This document shows, piece by piece, positions 6,550 to 14,362 of a stretch of DNA of 17,400 bases. The stretch covers positions 1 through 17,400 of the forward strand of contig JAEZIA010000365.1 in the NCBI GenBank assembly GCA_023416315.1, given 5' to 3'. A program made the position numbers and the translations under genes. Within the stretch, counting starts at the first letter, position 1. Each line of letters opens with the position of its first letter. A model generated the notes under the pieces. The model made no database searches. It was not told the DNA's origin and saw only the letters and a program-made list of their open reading frames with translations. The stretch is from Actinomycetes bacterium (GTDB taxonomy: Bacteria > Actinomycetota > Actinomycetes > Mycobacteriales > Mycobacteriaceae).

Positions 6550-9044
6550 TGCGGCTTCCCTACAGCTGGCTTCGTGAGGTCGTGCAGCGTGGCGCCCCCG
6601 GCTGGGACGTGCCGCCGCATGATCTGGAACAGGCACTGATCCGGGTCGGCCACGAGGTCGAGGACATCATCACCCTCGGCCCGGTCAGCGGCCCGCTGAC
6701 CGTCGGACGGGTCACCGCGATCGAGGAGCTCACCGAGTTCAAGAAGCCCATCCGGGCCTGCAAGGTCGACGTCGGTGAGGCCGAGGACCGCGACATCGTC
6801 TGCGGGGCAACGAACTTCGCGGTCGGTGACACCGTGGTGGTGGCCCTTCCCGGGACCGCGCTGCCCGGCGACTTCCACATCGCCAGCCGGAAGACCTATG
6901 GCCGGCTCTCCGACGGCATGATCTGCTCGGCCGCCGAATTGGGCTTGGGCGCCGACCATTCCGGCATCCTGGTGCTGCCGCCGGGCACCGCCGAACCGGG
7001 AGCCGACGGCATCGCCGTGCTTGGCCTCGACGACGTGATCTTCGATCTGGCGGTCACCCCGGACCGCGGTTACGGCATGTCGGTGCGCGGGATCGCCCGC
7101 GAGATCGCCTGCGCCTACGATCTCGATTTCGTCGACCCCGCCGAGGTGCCGCCGCTGCCCGTCGCGGGTCCCGCACTACCGGTGACCATCGAACCCGGCA
7201 CCGGCGTCAGCCGTTTCGCGCTGCGCCCGGTCACCGGAATCGACCCGAAGGCGTTGTCGCCATGGTGGATTCGCCGCCGGCTGATGCTGTCGGGTATCCG
7301 CCCGATCTCGCCGGCCGTCGACGTCACCAACTATGTGATGCTCGAGATCGGCCATCCGATGCACGCGCATGATCGCAGCCGCATCAACGGCGAGTTCACC
7401 GTCCGGTTCGCCAAGCCGGGGGAGACCGTGGTCACCCTCGACGACATCGAACGCAAACTGGACCCGGCCGATGTGCTGATCGTCGACGACGTCGCGACCG
7501 CCGCGATCGGCGGTGTCATGGGTGCCGGAACCACTGAGATCGACGCCGACTCCACCGACATCCTGCTGGAAGCCGCGGTGTGGGACCCGGCCGCGGTGTC
7601 GCGCACCATCCGTCGCCTGCACCTGGTCAGCGAGGCGGGCCGACGCTACGAACGGTCCGTGGACCCCGCGATCTCGGTCGCCGCGCTCGACCGGTGCGCC
7701 GGGCTGCTCGCCGAGATCGCCGGCGGCACCATCGAACCCCGCCTGACCGACTGGCGTGGTGATCCGCCGCGCGAGGACTGGTCCCCGCCGCCGGTGCGGA
7801 TGCGGTTCGACCTGCCCGATCGGCTGGCCGGTGTGCAGTACGACGGCGGCGCCGCGGTCAAGCGGCTGACCCAGATCGGCGCCGACGTCGTCGAAGACGA
7901 AGCCGATCCCGCGATCCTGGTGGTCACCCCACCCAGCTGGCGGCCCGACCTGGTGCAGCCCGCCGACCTCGTCGAGGAGGTGCTGCGGCTCGAGGGGCTC
8001 GACAAGATCCCGTCGGTGCTGCCGACCGCCCCGGCCGGCCGCGGCCTGACCCCAGAGCAGAAGCGCCGCCGCGCGATCGGCAAGTCGCTGGGCCTGTCCG
8101 GTTACGTCGAAGTGTTGCCCACGCCGTTCCTGCCCGCCGGGGTCTTCGATACCTGGGGGCTGCCCGGCGACGATCCCAGACGGGCCACCACCTCGGTGCT
8201 CAACCCGCTGGAGGCCGACCGGCCGCATCTGGCCACCACACTGCTGCCCGCGTTGCTGGAAGCGTTGTCGCGCAACGTGTCCCGCGGCTTCGTCGACGTC
8301 GCGCTGTTCTCCATCGCCCAGGTGGTGCACCCGACGGAACAGACCAGGGGCGTCGAATTGATCCCGACGCACCGTCGGCCCAGCGATGACGAGATCGCGG
8401 CGCTGGACGCCTCGCTACCCAAGCAGCCGGTGCACGTCGGCGCGGTGCTGGCCGGGTTGCGGGAGCCGCGCGGGCCGTGGGGACCGGGACGTGCGGTCGA
8501 AGCCGCCGACGCATTCGAGGCGGTGCGCGTGATCGCCCGCGCCTGTGGTGTGGACGTGACGCTGCGGGCCGCGCAGTACCTGCCGTGGCATCCGGGCCGC
8601 TGCGCGGAGGTCGTCGTCGACGGCCGAGTGGTCGGCCATGCCGGTCAGCTGCACCCGGCGGTCATCGAGCGTGCCGGACTGCCGAAGGGCACGTGCGCGG
8701 TCGAACTCGATCTCGACGCCGTGCCGATCACCGAAACACTGCCCGCCCCGCGGGTGTCGCCGTTCCCGGCTGTGTTCCAGGACGTCAGCCTCGTCGTCGC
8801 CGGTGACGTCGCTGCCCAAACGGTGGTCGACGCGGTGCGCGAGGGCGCCGGGGACCTGCTGGAGGATGTCACCCTGTTCGACGTCTACACCGGGCCGCAG
8901 GTCGGGGAAGGACGCAAGTCGCTGACGCTGGCGCTGCGCTTCCGGGCGCCGGACCGGACGCTGACCGAAGACGAGGCCAGCGCCGCCCGCGACGCCGCGG
9001 TGGCCGCGGCTGCGGCAGCGGTCGGTGCCGAACTCCGCGCCTGA
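6549..9044 (+). CDS. pheT: Phenylalanyl-tRNA synthetase beta subunit
   Basis: Beta subunit of phenylalanyl-tRNA synthetase: binds tRNA and edits mischarged Tyr-tRNA. Its 831 residues match the M. tuberculosis length. Domain order: the start (MRLPYSWLREVV), an OB-fold tRNA-binding domain (about 40-160, with ICGATNFAVGD and SDGMICSAAELGLG), the B3/B4 editing domain (about 210-375, with VDVTNYVMLEIGHPMHAHD), B5 (about 410-480), a catalytic-like core without class II motif residues (about 490-690), and a C-terminal FDX-ACB anticodon-binding domain (about 738-831, starting near SPFPAVFQDVSLVV). The ATG overlaps the pheS stop by one base. No terminator hairpin is visible in the 61 bp between its stop and argC, so read-through into the arg cluster is possible. 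Confidence 0.97.
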   Translation: MRLPYSWLREVVQRGAPGWDVPPHDLEQALIRVGHEVEDIITLGPVSGPLTVGRVTAIEELTEFKKPIRACKVDVGEAEDRDIVCGATNFAVGDTVVVALPGTALPGDFHIASRKTYGRLSDGMICSAAELGLGADHSGILVLPPGTAEPGADGIAVLGLDDVIFDLAVTPDRGYGMSVRGIAREIACAYDLDFVDPAEVPPLPVAGPALPVTIEPGTGVSRFALRPVTGIDPKALSPWWIRRRLMLSGIRPISPAVDVTNYVMLEIGHPMHAHDRSRINGEFTVRFAKPGETVVTLDDIERKLDPADVLIVDDVATAAIGGVMGAGTTEIDADSTDILLEAAVWDPAAVSRTIRRLHLVSEAGRRYERSVDPAISVAALDRCAGLLAEIAGGTIEPRLTDWRGDPPREDWSPPPVRMRFDLPDRLAGVQYDGGAAVKRLTQIGADVVEDEADPAILVVTPPSWRPDLVQPADLVEEVLRLEGLDKIPSVLPTAPAGRGLTPEQKRRRAIGKSLGLSGYVEVLPTPFLPAGVFDTWGLPGDDPRRATTSVLNPLEADRPHLATTLLPALLEALSRNVSRGFVDVALFSIAQVVHPTEQTRGVELIPTHRRPSDDEIAALDASLPKQPVHVGAVLAGLREPRGPWGPGRAVEAADAFEAVRVIARACGVDVTLRAAQYLPWHPGRCAEVVVDGRVVGHAGQLHPAVIERAGLPKGTCAVELDLDAVPITETLPAPRVSPFPAVFQDVSLVVAGDVAAQTVVDAVREGAGDLLEDVTLFDVYTGPQVGEGRKSLTLALRFRAPDRTLTEDEASAARDAAVAAAAAAVGAELRA

Positions 9045-9072
9045 GTGGCACCCGTCGCCGACCTGGTCAGAA

Positions 9073-9103
9073 TGAATTTGCATACGCTTGCATAACCATG
9101 CAA
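9073..9103. promoter_or_regulatory. ArgR operator (ARG box) upstream of argC, with phased half-sites
   Basis: TTGCATAACCATGCAA (9088-9103) is a perfect 6-4-6 inverted repeat that closely resembles the 16-bp ARG box bound by M. tuberculosis ArgR, as I remember it. A third TTGCAT lies at 9078-9083, so TGCA cores recur at 9079, 9089 and 9099, exactly 10 bp apart on one helix face. Upstream, AATGAAT (9071-9077) resembles an ARG-box half. A possible -10, TACGCT (9083-9088), overlaps the operator, so bound ArgR with arginine would occlude the promoter. The box ends two bases before the argC ATG at 9106. Confidence 0.85.
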
Positions 9104-9105
9104 AC

Positions 9106-10149
9106 ATGGCAACCATGACTTCGGTGGCGATTGCCGGTGCCAGCGGCTATGCCGGTGGTGAGATTCTGCGCCTGCTGCTCGGCCATCCGGCCTACGCCGA
9201 CGGCCGTCTGACCATCGGCGCGCTGACCGCCGCCGCCAGCGCGGGCACGCAGCTGTCCGAGCATCACCCGCATCTGCTGCCGCTGGCCGGCCGGGTGCTC
9301 GAGCCCACCGAGCGCGACGTCCTGGCCGGTCACGACGTCGTGTTCCTGGCCCTCCCGCACGGCCACTCGGCGGCGCTGGCCGAACAACTCGGCGAGGGCA
9401 CGCTGATCGTGGACTGTGGCGCCGACTTCCGGCTGACCGACGCCGACGACTGGCAGCGCTTCTACGGCTCGGAGCATGCCGGCAGCTGGCCCTACGGTCT
9501 GCCCGAATTGCCCGGCGGCCGGGACCGGTTGCGGGGGGCCAACCGCATCGCCGTGCCGGGCTGTTACCCGACCGCGGCCCTGCTGGCGCTGCTGCCCGCC
9601 GTCGCCGAGGACCTCGTCGAACCCGCCGTCACCGTGGTCGCGGTCAGCGGCACCTCCGGCGCGGGCCGCGCCGCGAAGGTCGACCTGCTGGGCTCGGAGG
9701 TCATCGGTTCGGCCCGGGCCTACAACATCGCGGGCGCGCACCGGCACACCCCGGAGATCGCCCAGGGGCTGCGCGCGGTCACCGACCGCGACGTCACCGT
9801 GTCGTTCACCCCGGTGCTGATCCCCACCTCGCGGGGCATCCTGGCTACCTGCACCGCCCGCACCCAGGCGTCGGTGTCGGAGATCCGGGCCGCCTACGAG
9901 AAGGCCTACGACGCCGAGCCGTTCATCCACCTGCTACCCGAGGGACAACTGCCCCGCACCGGCGCCGTGATCGGCAGCAACGCCGCGCAATTGGCGGTGG
10001 CCGTCGACACCGACGCAGGGGTGCTGGTCGCGGTGTGCGCGATCGACAACCTGGTGAAGGGCACCGCCGGTGCGGCCGTGCAGTCGATGAACCTGGCGCT
10101 GGGCTGGCCCGAGACCGAAGGACTGTCGATTGTGGGAGTGGCGCCGTGA
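9106..10149 (+). CDS. argC: N-acetyl-gamma-glutamyl-phosphate reductase
   Basis: NADPH-dependent reduction of N-acetylglutamyl-5-phosphate to N-acetylglutamate semialdehyde, third step of arginine synthesis. The 347-residue protein has the nucleotide-binding loop GASGYAGGEILRLL near the N-terminus, the catalytic cysteine in VPGCYPTAALL (C153) and the active-site histidine region AGAHRHTPEI. Very close to M. tuberculosis ArgC. The start is uncertain: ATG 9106 (MATMTSVAIAG) and ATG 9115 (MTSVAIAG) are both plausible, and neither has a Shine-Dalgarno sequence; a TTG at 9088 would lie inside the operator. First gene of the arg cluster. Its stop overlaps the argJ start as GTGA. Confidence 0.96.
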   Translation: MATMTSVAIAGASGYAGGEILRLLLGHPAYADGRLTIGALTAAASAGTQLSEHHPHLLPLAGRVLEPTERDVLAGHDVVFLALPHGHSAALAEQLGEGTLIVDCGADFRLTDADDWQRFYGSEHAGSWPYGLPELPGGRDRLRGANRIAVPGCYPTAALLALLPAVAEDLVEPAVTVVAVSGTSGAGRAAKVDLLGSEVIGSARAYNIAGAHRHTPEIAQGLRAVTDRDVTVSFTPVLIPTSRGILATCTARTQASVSEIRAAYEKAYDAEPFIHLLPEGQLPRTGAVIGSNAAQLAVAVDTDAGVLVAVCAIDNLVKGTAGAAVQSMNLALGWPETEGLSIVGVAP

Positions 10150-11369
10150 CCGTGACCGCGGATAGCAAACTCGTTCGCACGCAGGGTGTTACCGCGCCGT
10201 CCGGCTTCCGGGCGACGGGCATCGCCGCAGGCATCAAGAAATCCGGCGCGCTCGATCTGGCGCTGGTGTTCAACGAAGGTCCCGACTATGCCGCGGCGGG
10301 GGTGTTCACCCGCAATCAGGTCAAGGCGGCTCCGGTGCAGTGGAGCCAGCAGGTGCTGACCACCGGTCGGCTCCGCGCGGTGCTGCTGAACTCCGGTGGC
10401 GCCAACGCCTGCACCGGTCCTGGCGGGTTCCAGGACACCCACGCCACCGCCGAAGCGGTGGCCGCCGCGCTGTCCGAGTGGGGCACCGAGACCGGCCCGA
10501 TCGAGGTCGCGATCTGCTCCACCGGCCTGATTGGTGACCGGCTCCCGATGGACTCGGTGCTGGCCGGCGTCACCGAGATCGTCCACGAACTCGGCGGCGG
10601 GTTGACCGGCGGCGAGGAAGCTGCCCGCGCGATCATGACGACCGATACCGTGCCCAAACAGGTTGCCCTGCACCACTCGGTCGAATCGGGGGAGAACTGG
10701 ACGGTCGGCGGCATGGCCAAGGGGGCCGGCATGTTGGCGCCATCGCTCGCGACGATGCTGGTGGTCCTGACCACCGACGCGGTCGCCGACGCCGCCGCGC
10801 TGGACACCGCGTTGCGCCGCGCCACCGCCAAGACCTTCGACCGGCTCGACGTCGACGGCAGCTGCTCCACCAACGACACCGTGCTGCTGCTCGCCTCGGG
10901 TGCCAGCGAGATCACGCCCAGCCAAGCCGATCTCGACGCCGCCGTACTGCGGGTGTGCGACGACCTGTGCGCTCAGTTGCAGGCCGACGCCGAAGGCGTT
11001 ACCAAGCGCACCGCGATCACCGTCACCGGTGCGCCGAGCGACGACGATGCGCTCATCGCGGCCCGCATCATCGCCCGGGACAGCCTGGTCAAAACGGCGC
11101 TGTTCGGGTCCGACCCGAACTGGGGCCGGGTCCTGGCGGCGGTCGGCATGGTCCCGTTCACGATCGATGCACAGCGGATCACGGTGTCGTTCAACGGTTT
11201 CCCGGTGTGCATCGACGGCGCCGGCGCGCCGGGTGCCCGCGAGGTGGATCTGTCCGGCGCCGACATCCAGGTGACGGTCGACCTCAAACTCGGCGAGGGC
11301 GAGGCGACGATCCGCACCACCGACCTGTCGCACGCCTACGTCGAAGAGAACTCGGCCTACAGCTCATGA
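10146..11369 (+). CDS. argJ: Bifunctional ornithine acetyltransferase / N-acetylglutamate synthase
   Basis: Transfers the acetyl group from N-acetylornithine to glutamate, releasing ornithine and regenerating N-acetylglutamate; many family members also use acetyl-CoA. The 407-residue precursor should self-cleave between A202 and T203 in the LAPSLATML segment into alpha and beta chains, with T203 the catalytic nucleophile. CSTGLIGDRLP, probably contributing to the oxyanion hole, and NWTVGGMAKGAGM precede it; the conserved C-terminus is HAYVEENSAYSS. The GTG at 10146 is chosen because it overlaps the argC stop (GTGA), as at the other junctions, and lies close to the conserved VRTQGVTAPSGFRA segment; GTG 10152 is an alternative, and an open frame further upstream lies within argC and is not used. 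Whether it is mono- or bifunctional cannot be told from sequence. Stop overlaps argB as ATGA. Confidence 0.96.
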   Translation: MTVTADSKLVRTQGVTAPSGFRATGIAAGIKKSGALDLALVFNEGPDYAAAGVFTRNQVKAAPVQWSQQVLTTGRLRAVLLNSGGANACTGPGGFQDTHATAEAVAAALSEWGTETGPIEVAICSTGLIGDRLPMDSVLAGVTEIVHELGGGLTGGEEAARAIMTTDTVPKQVALHHSVESGENWTVGGMAKGAGMLAPSLATMLVVLTTDAVADAAALDTALRRATAKTFDRLDVDGSCSTNDTVLLLASGASEITPSQADLDAAVLRVCDDLCAQLQADAEGVTKRTAITVTGAPSDDDALIAARIIARDSLVKTALFGSDPNWGRVLAAVGMVPFTIDAQRITVSFNGFPVCIDGAGAPGAREVDLSGADIQVTVDLKLGEGEATIRTTDLSHAYVEENSAYSS

Positions 11370-12238
11370 CCGCGACCGTGAACACCAAAGCCGCGATCCT
11401 CGCCGAGGCGCTGCCCTGGCTCAAGCAGCTCAATGACAAGATCGTCGTGATCAAGTACGGCGGTAACGCGATGACCGACGACCGGCTCAAGGCCGCGTTC
11501 GCCGACGACATGGTGTTTCTGCGCAATGCGGGCGTGCACCCCGTCGTGGTGCACGGCGGCGGACCACAGATCAGCGCGATGCTCAAAAAGCTCGGTATCG
11601 CAGGGGAATTCAAGGGCGGCTTCCGGGTCACCACCCCGGAGGTGCTCGACGTCGCCCGGATGGTGCTGTTCGGCCAGGTCGGGCGTGAACTGGTGAACCT
11701 GATCAACGCCCACGGCCCGTACGCGGTCGGCATCACCGGTGAGGACGCTCAGCTGCTGACCGCGGTGCGGCGCGGTGTCACCGTCGACGGCGTGCTCACC
11801 GACATCGGCCTGGTCGGCGACGTCGAGCACGTGAACACCGCCGCGGTTCTGGATCTGATTGCCGCCGGCCGCATCCCGGTGATCTCGACGATCGCCCCCG
11901 ACGCCGACGGTGTGGTGCACAACATCAACGCCGACACCGCCGCCGCCGCGGTCGCGCGGGCGCTGGGTGCCGAGAAGCTGTTGATGCTGACCGACGTCGA
12001 AGGCCTCTACACCGACTGGCCGGACCGTGACTCACTGGTCAGCCAGATCGACACGGACGCGTTGACCGAACTGCTCCCGAACCTGGAGACCGGCATGATC
12101 CCCAAGATCGAGGCGTGCCTGCGGGCCGTCGAGGGTGGGGTCCCCAGCGCGCATGTGATCGACGGCCGCGTCGAACACTGTGTCCTGGTCGAGCTGTTCA
12201 CCGACGAAGGCACCGGTACGAAGGTGATTCCCTCATGA
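11366..12238 (+). CDS. argB: Acetylglutamate kinase
   Basis: Phosphorylates N-acetylglutamate with ATP, second step of the pathway and the usual target of arginine feedback inhibition. The 290 residues carry amino-acid-kinase motifs: K30 in KYGGNAM, the glycine-rich HGGGPQ (63-68), NINADTAAAAVA (187-198) and K247 in PKIEA. The N-terminal helix (about 6-22) and the C-terminal HCVLVELFTDEGTGT segment match those of arginine-sensitive hexameric kinases, so inhibition by arginine is likely. The ATG overlaps the argJ stop (ATGA) and no separate ribosome site is evident, pointing to coupled translation; an open frame further upstream lies inside argJ and is rejected. Stop overlaps argD as ATGA. Confidence 0.97.
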   Translation: MTATVNTKAAILAEALPWLKQLNDKIVVIKYGGNAMTDDRLKAAFADDMVFLRNAGVHPVVVHGGGPQISAMLKKLGIAGEFKGGFRVTTPEVLDVARMVLFGQVGRELVNLINAHGPYAVGITGEDAQLLTAVRRGVTVDGVLTDIGLVGDVEHVNTAAVLDLIAAGRIPVISTIAPDADGVVHNINADTAAAAVARALGAEKLLMLTDVEGLYTDWPDRDSLVSQIDTDALTELLPNLETGMIPKIEACLRAVEGGVPSAHVIDGRVEHCVLVELFTDEGTGTKVIPS

Positions 12239-13401
12239 CGCTCCTCAACAGATGGTCCGACGTCATGATGGACAACTACGGCACCCCGCCGCTCGCGCTG
12301 GCCAGCGGTGACGGCGCCGTCGTCACCGACGAGAGCGGCAAGACCTACCTCGACCTGCTCGGCGGTATCGCGGTCAACATCCTCGGCCACCGCCACCCGG
12401 CGATCATCGAGGCCGTCACCACCCAGCTCAATACTCTGGGCCACACCTCGAACCTGTATGCGACCGAACCGGGTATCGCCCTGGCCGAGGCGCTCGTCGC
12501 CCAGCTCGGTGCGCCGGCGCGGGTGTTTTTCTGCAACTCGGGCACCGAGGCGAACGAGGTCGCCTTCAAGATCACCCGGCTGACCGGACGCACGAAACTC
12601 GTTGCCGCCCAGAACGCTTTCCACGGTCGCACGATGGGTTCGCTGGCACTGACCGGACAGCCCGCCAAGCAGGCGCCGTTCGAGCCGCTGCCCGGTGACG
12701 TCACGCACGTGCCGTATGGCGACGTCGCCGCGCTCGACGAGGCGGTCACCGACGACACCGCCGCGGTGTTCCTCGAACCGATCATGGGTGAGGGCGGTGT
12801 CGTGGTCCCGCCGGAGGGTTATCTGGTCGCCGCCCGCGAGATCACCAGCAGGCACGGCGCACTGCTGGCCCTCGACGAGGTGCAGACCGGGGTCGGGCGC
12901 ACCGGTGCCTTCTTCGCCCACCAGCACGACGGCATCACTCCCGACATCGTCACGCTGGCAAAGGGTCTCGGTGGCGGGTTGCCGATCGGCGCCTGCCTGG
13001 CCATCGGGCCGACCGCTGAGCTGCTGACCCCGGGGCTGCACGGCAGCACGTTCGGCGGCAACCCGGTATGCACCGCCGCCGCGCTGGCGGTGTTGCGGGT
13101 GCTGGCCGACGAGGATCTGGTGAGCCGGGCCGACGTGCTGGGCAAGACACTCAGCCACGGGATCGAGGAGCTCGGGCATCCGCTCGTCGGCCACGTCCGC
13201 GGCCGGGGCCTGCTGCGGGGTGTGGTGTTGACCGCGCCGCAGGGCAAGGCCGTCGAGACCGCCGCCCGCGAGGCAGGTTTCCTGGTCAACGCCGCCGCGC
13301 CGGATGTGGTGCGGCTGGCCCCGCCGCTGATCATCACCGAAGCGCAGATCGACACGTTCCTGCACGCACTACCTGCGATCCTGGATGAGGCGGCCCAATG
13401 A
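12235..13401 (+). CDS. argD: Acetylornithine aminotransferase
   Basis: PLP-dependent transamination of N-acetylglutamate semialdehyde with glutamate to give N-acetylornithine, fourth step. The 388-residue class III aminotransferase shows the N-terminal DLLGGIAVNILGHRHP, the phosphate-binding CNSGTEANE, the FHGRTMGSL segment, the PLP-ring aspartate in LALDEVQTGVGRTG, and the Schiff-base lysine K243 in TLAKGLGGGLPIGA. Slightly shorter than M. tuberculosis ArgD (about 400), the difference being at the N-terminus. The family often also accepts succinyl-diaminopimelate, so a role in lysine synthesis is possible. The ATG overlaps the argB stop (ATGA) and the stop overlaps argF (ATGA). Confidence 0.96.
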   Translation: MTLLNRWSDVMMDNYGTPPLALASGDGAVVTDESGKTYLDLLGGIAVNILGHRHPAIIEAVTTQLNTLGHTSNLYATEPGIALAEALVAQLGAPARVFFCNSGTEANEVAFKITRLTGRTKLVAAQNAFHGRTMGSLALTGQPAKQAPFEPLPGDVTHVPYGDVAALDEAVTDDTAAVFLEPIMGEGGVVVPPEGYLVAAREITSRHGALLALDEVQTGVGRTGAFFAHQHDGITPDIVTLAKGLGGGLPIGACLAIGPTAELLTPGLHGSTFGGNPVCTAAALAVLRVLADEDLVSRADVLGKTLSHGIEELGHPLVGHVRGRGLLRGVVLTAPQGKAVETAAREAGFLVNAAAPDVVRLAPPLIITEAQIDTFLHALPAILDEAAQ

Positions 13402-14330
13402 GCACCCTGAGACATTTCCTGCGCGACGACGACCTGAACCAGCAGGAGCAGGCCGAAATCCTCGAGCTGGCAGCGGCGCTGAAGAACGACCCGATGAGCC
13501 GGCGTCCGCTGGAGGGCCCGCGCGGGGTGGCGGTGATCTTCGACAAGAACTCCACCCGCACCCGGTTCTCCTTCGAGGTCGGCATCGCCCAGCTCGGTGG
13601 GCACGCCGTCGTGGTCGACGGCCGGGCCACCCAGCTGGGCCGCGAGGAGACCCTCGAAGACACCGGCCGGGTGTTGTCCCGCTACGTCGATGCGATCGTC
13701 TGGCGTACCTTCGCCCAGCAGCGACTCAACGCGATGGCTTCGGCCGCAACGGTTCCCGTGGTCAACGCGCTGTCCGACGAGTTCCACCCCTGCCAGGTGC
13801 TGGCCGATCTGCAGACGCTGGCCGAACGCAAGGGCTCGCTGCCCGGGCTTCGGATGACCTACTTCGGCGACGGCGCCAACAACATGGCGCACTCGCTGAT
13901 GCTCGGCGGGGTGACGGCGGGCATTCACGTCACGATCGCCGCGCCCGCCGGCTTCGAGCCGCATCCGCTGTTCGTGGCGGCCGCCGAGCGCCGCGGGCAG
14001 CAGACTGGCGCCACCGTCACCCTCACCAGCGATGCGGTCGCCGGTGCGAAGGGCGCCGATGTGCTGGTCACCGATACCTGGACGTCCATGGGGCAGGAGA
14101 ACGACGGCCTCGACCGGGTGGTGCCGTTCCGGCCGTTCCAGCTCAACGCCGGACTGCTCGATTACGCCGACTCCGAAGCGGTTGTGCTGCACTGCCTTCC
14201 GGCGCACCGCGGCCACGAGATCACCGACGAGGTGATCGACGGCAAGCACAGTGCGGTGTGGGACGAAGCCGAGAACCGGTTGCACGCGCAGAAAGCGCTG
14301 CTGGTGTGGCTGCTGGAGCAGCAGCGATGA
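13398..14330 (+). CDS. argF: Ornithine carbamoyltransferase (anabolic)
   Basis: Condenses ornithine and carbamoyl phosphate to citrulline, sixth step. The 310-residue protein has the carbamoyl-phosphate loop S52-T-R-T-R56, the HPCQ motif (130-133), the ornithine-binding DTWTSMGQE segment (226-234, SMG loop), and HCLP (265-268) with the catalytic cysteine. Position in the biosynthetic cluster and similarity to M. tuberculosis ArgF indicate the anabolic enzyme. The ATG overlaps the argD stop (ATGA). Its own stop, TGA 14328-14330, falls inside the first ATGA of a tandem 32-bp repeat, and the last codons (CAG CAG CGA) supply the repeat's leading bases. Ancestrally argF may have overlapped argR directly at this ATGA. 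Confidence 0.97.
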   Translation: MSTLRHFLRDDDLNQQEQAEILELAAALKNDPMSRRPLEGPRGVAVIFDKNSTRTRFSFEVGIAQLGGHAVVVDGRATQLGREETLEDTGRVLSRYVDAIVWRTFAQQRLNAMASAATVPVVNALSDEFHPCQVLADLQTLAERKGSLPGLRMTYFGDGANNMAHSLMLGGVTAGIHVTIAAPAGFEPHPLFVAAAERRGQQTGATVTLTSDAVAGAKGADVLVTDTWTSMGQENDGLDRVVPFRPFQLNAGLLDYADSEAVVLHCLPAHRGHEITDEVIDGKHSAVWDEAENRLHAQKALLVWLLEQQR

Positions 14331-14362
14331 GCGCTTGCGCGAAGAGCAGAGGGCAGCGATGA
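14327..14362 (+). CDS. Mini-ORF 1 in the repeat (11 codons)
   Basis: ATG to TGA encoding MSACAKSRGQR. The start overlaps the argF stop (ATGA at 14327-14330) and the stop overlaps the start of an identical second mini-ORF (ATGA at 14359-14362). The peptide has no recognisable domain; any role is more likely to pass ribosomes from argF to argR than to make a functional peptide. Only context supports translation. Confidence 0.35.
   Translation: MSACAKSRGQR

Noticed and set aside
5068..6636. 522-codon minus-strand open frame across the pheS region
   Set aside because: Antisense to pheS and spanning the divergent promoter into the glutamate-synthase-like gene in another frame; the product is rich in G, R, A and H and resembles no family I know.
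10035..10145. Upstream extension of argJ
   Set aside because: The frame is open inside argC, but the family N-terminus and the GTGA overlap point to GTG 10146.
13385..14362. Plus-strand 325-codon frame overlapping argF
   Set aside because: Out of frame with argF throughout and without family resemblance; only its last 11 codons, the mini-ORF in the repeat, are of interest.
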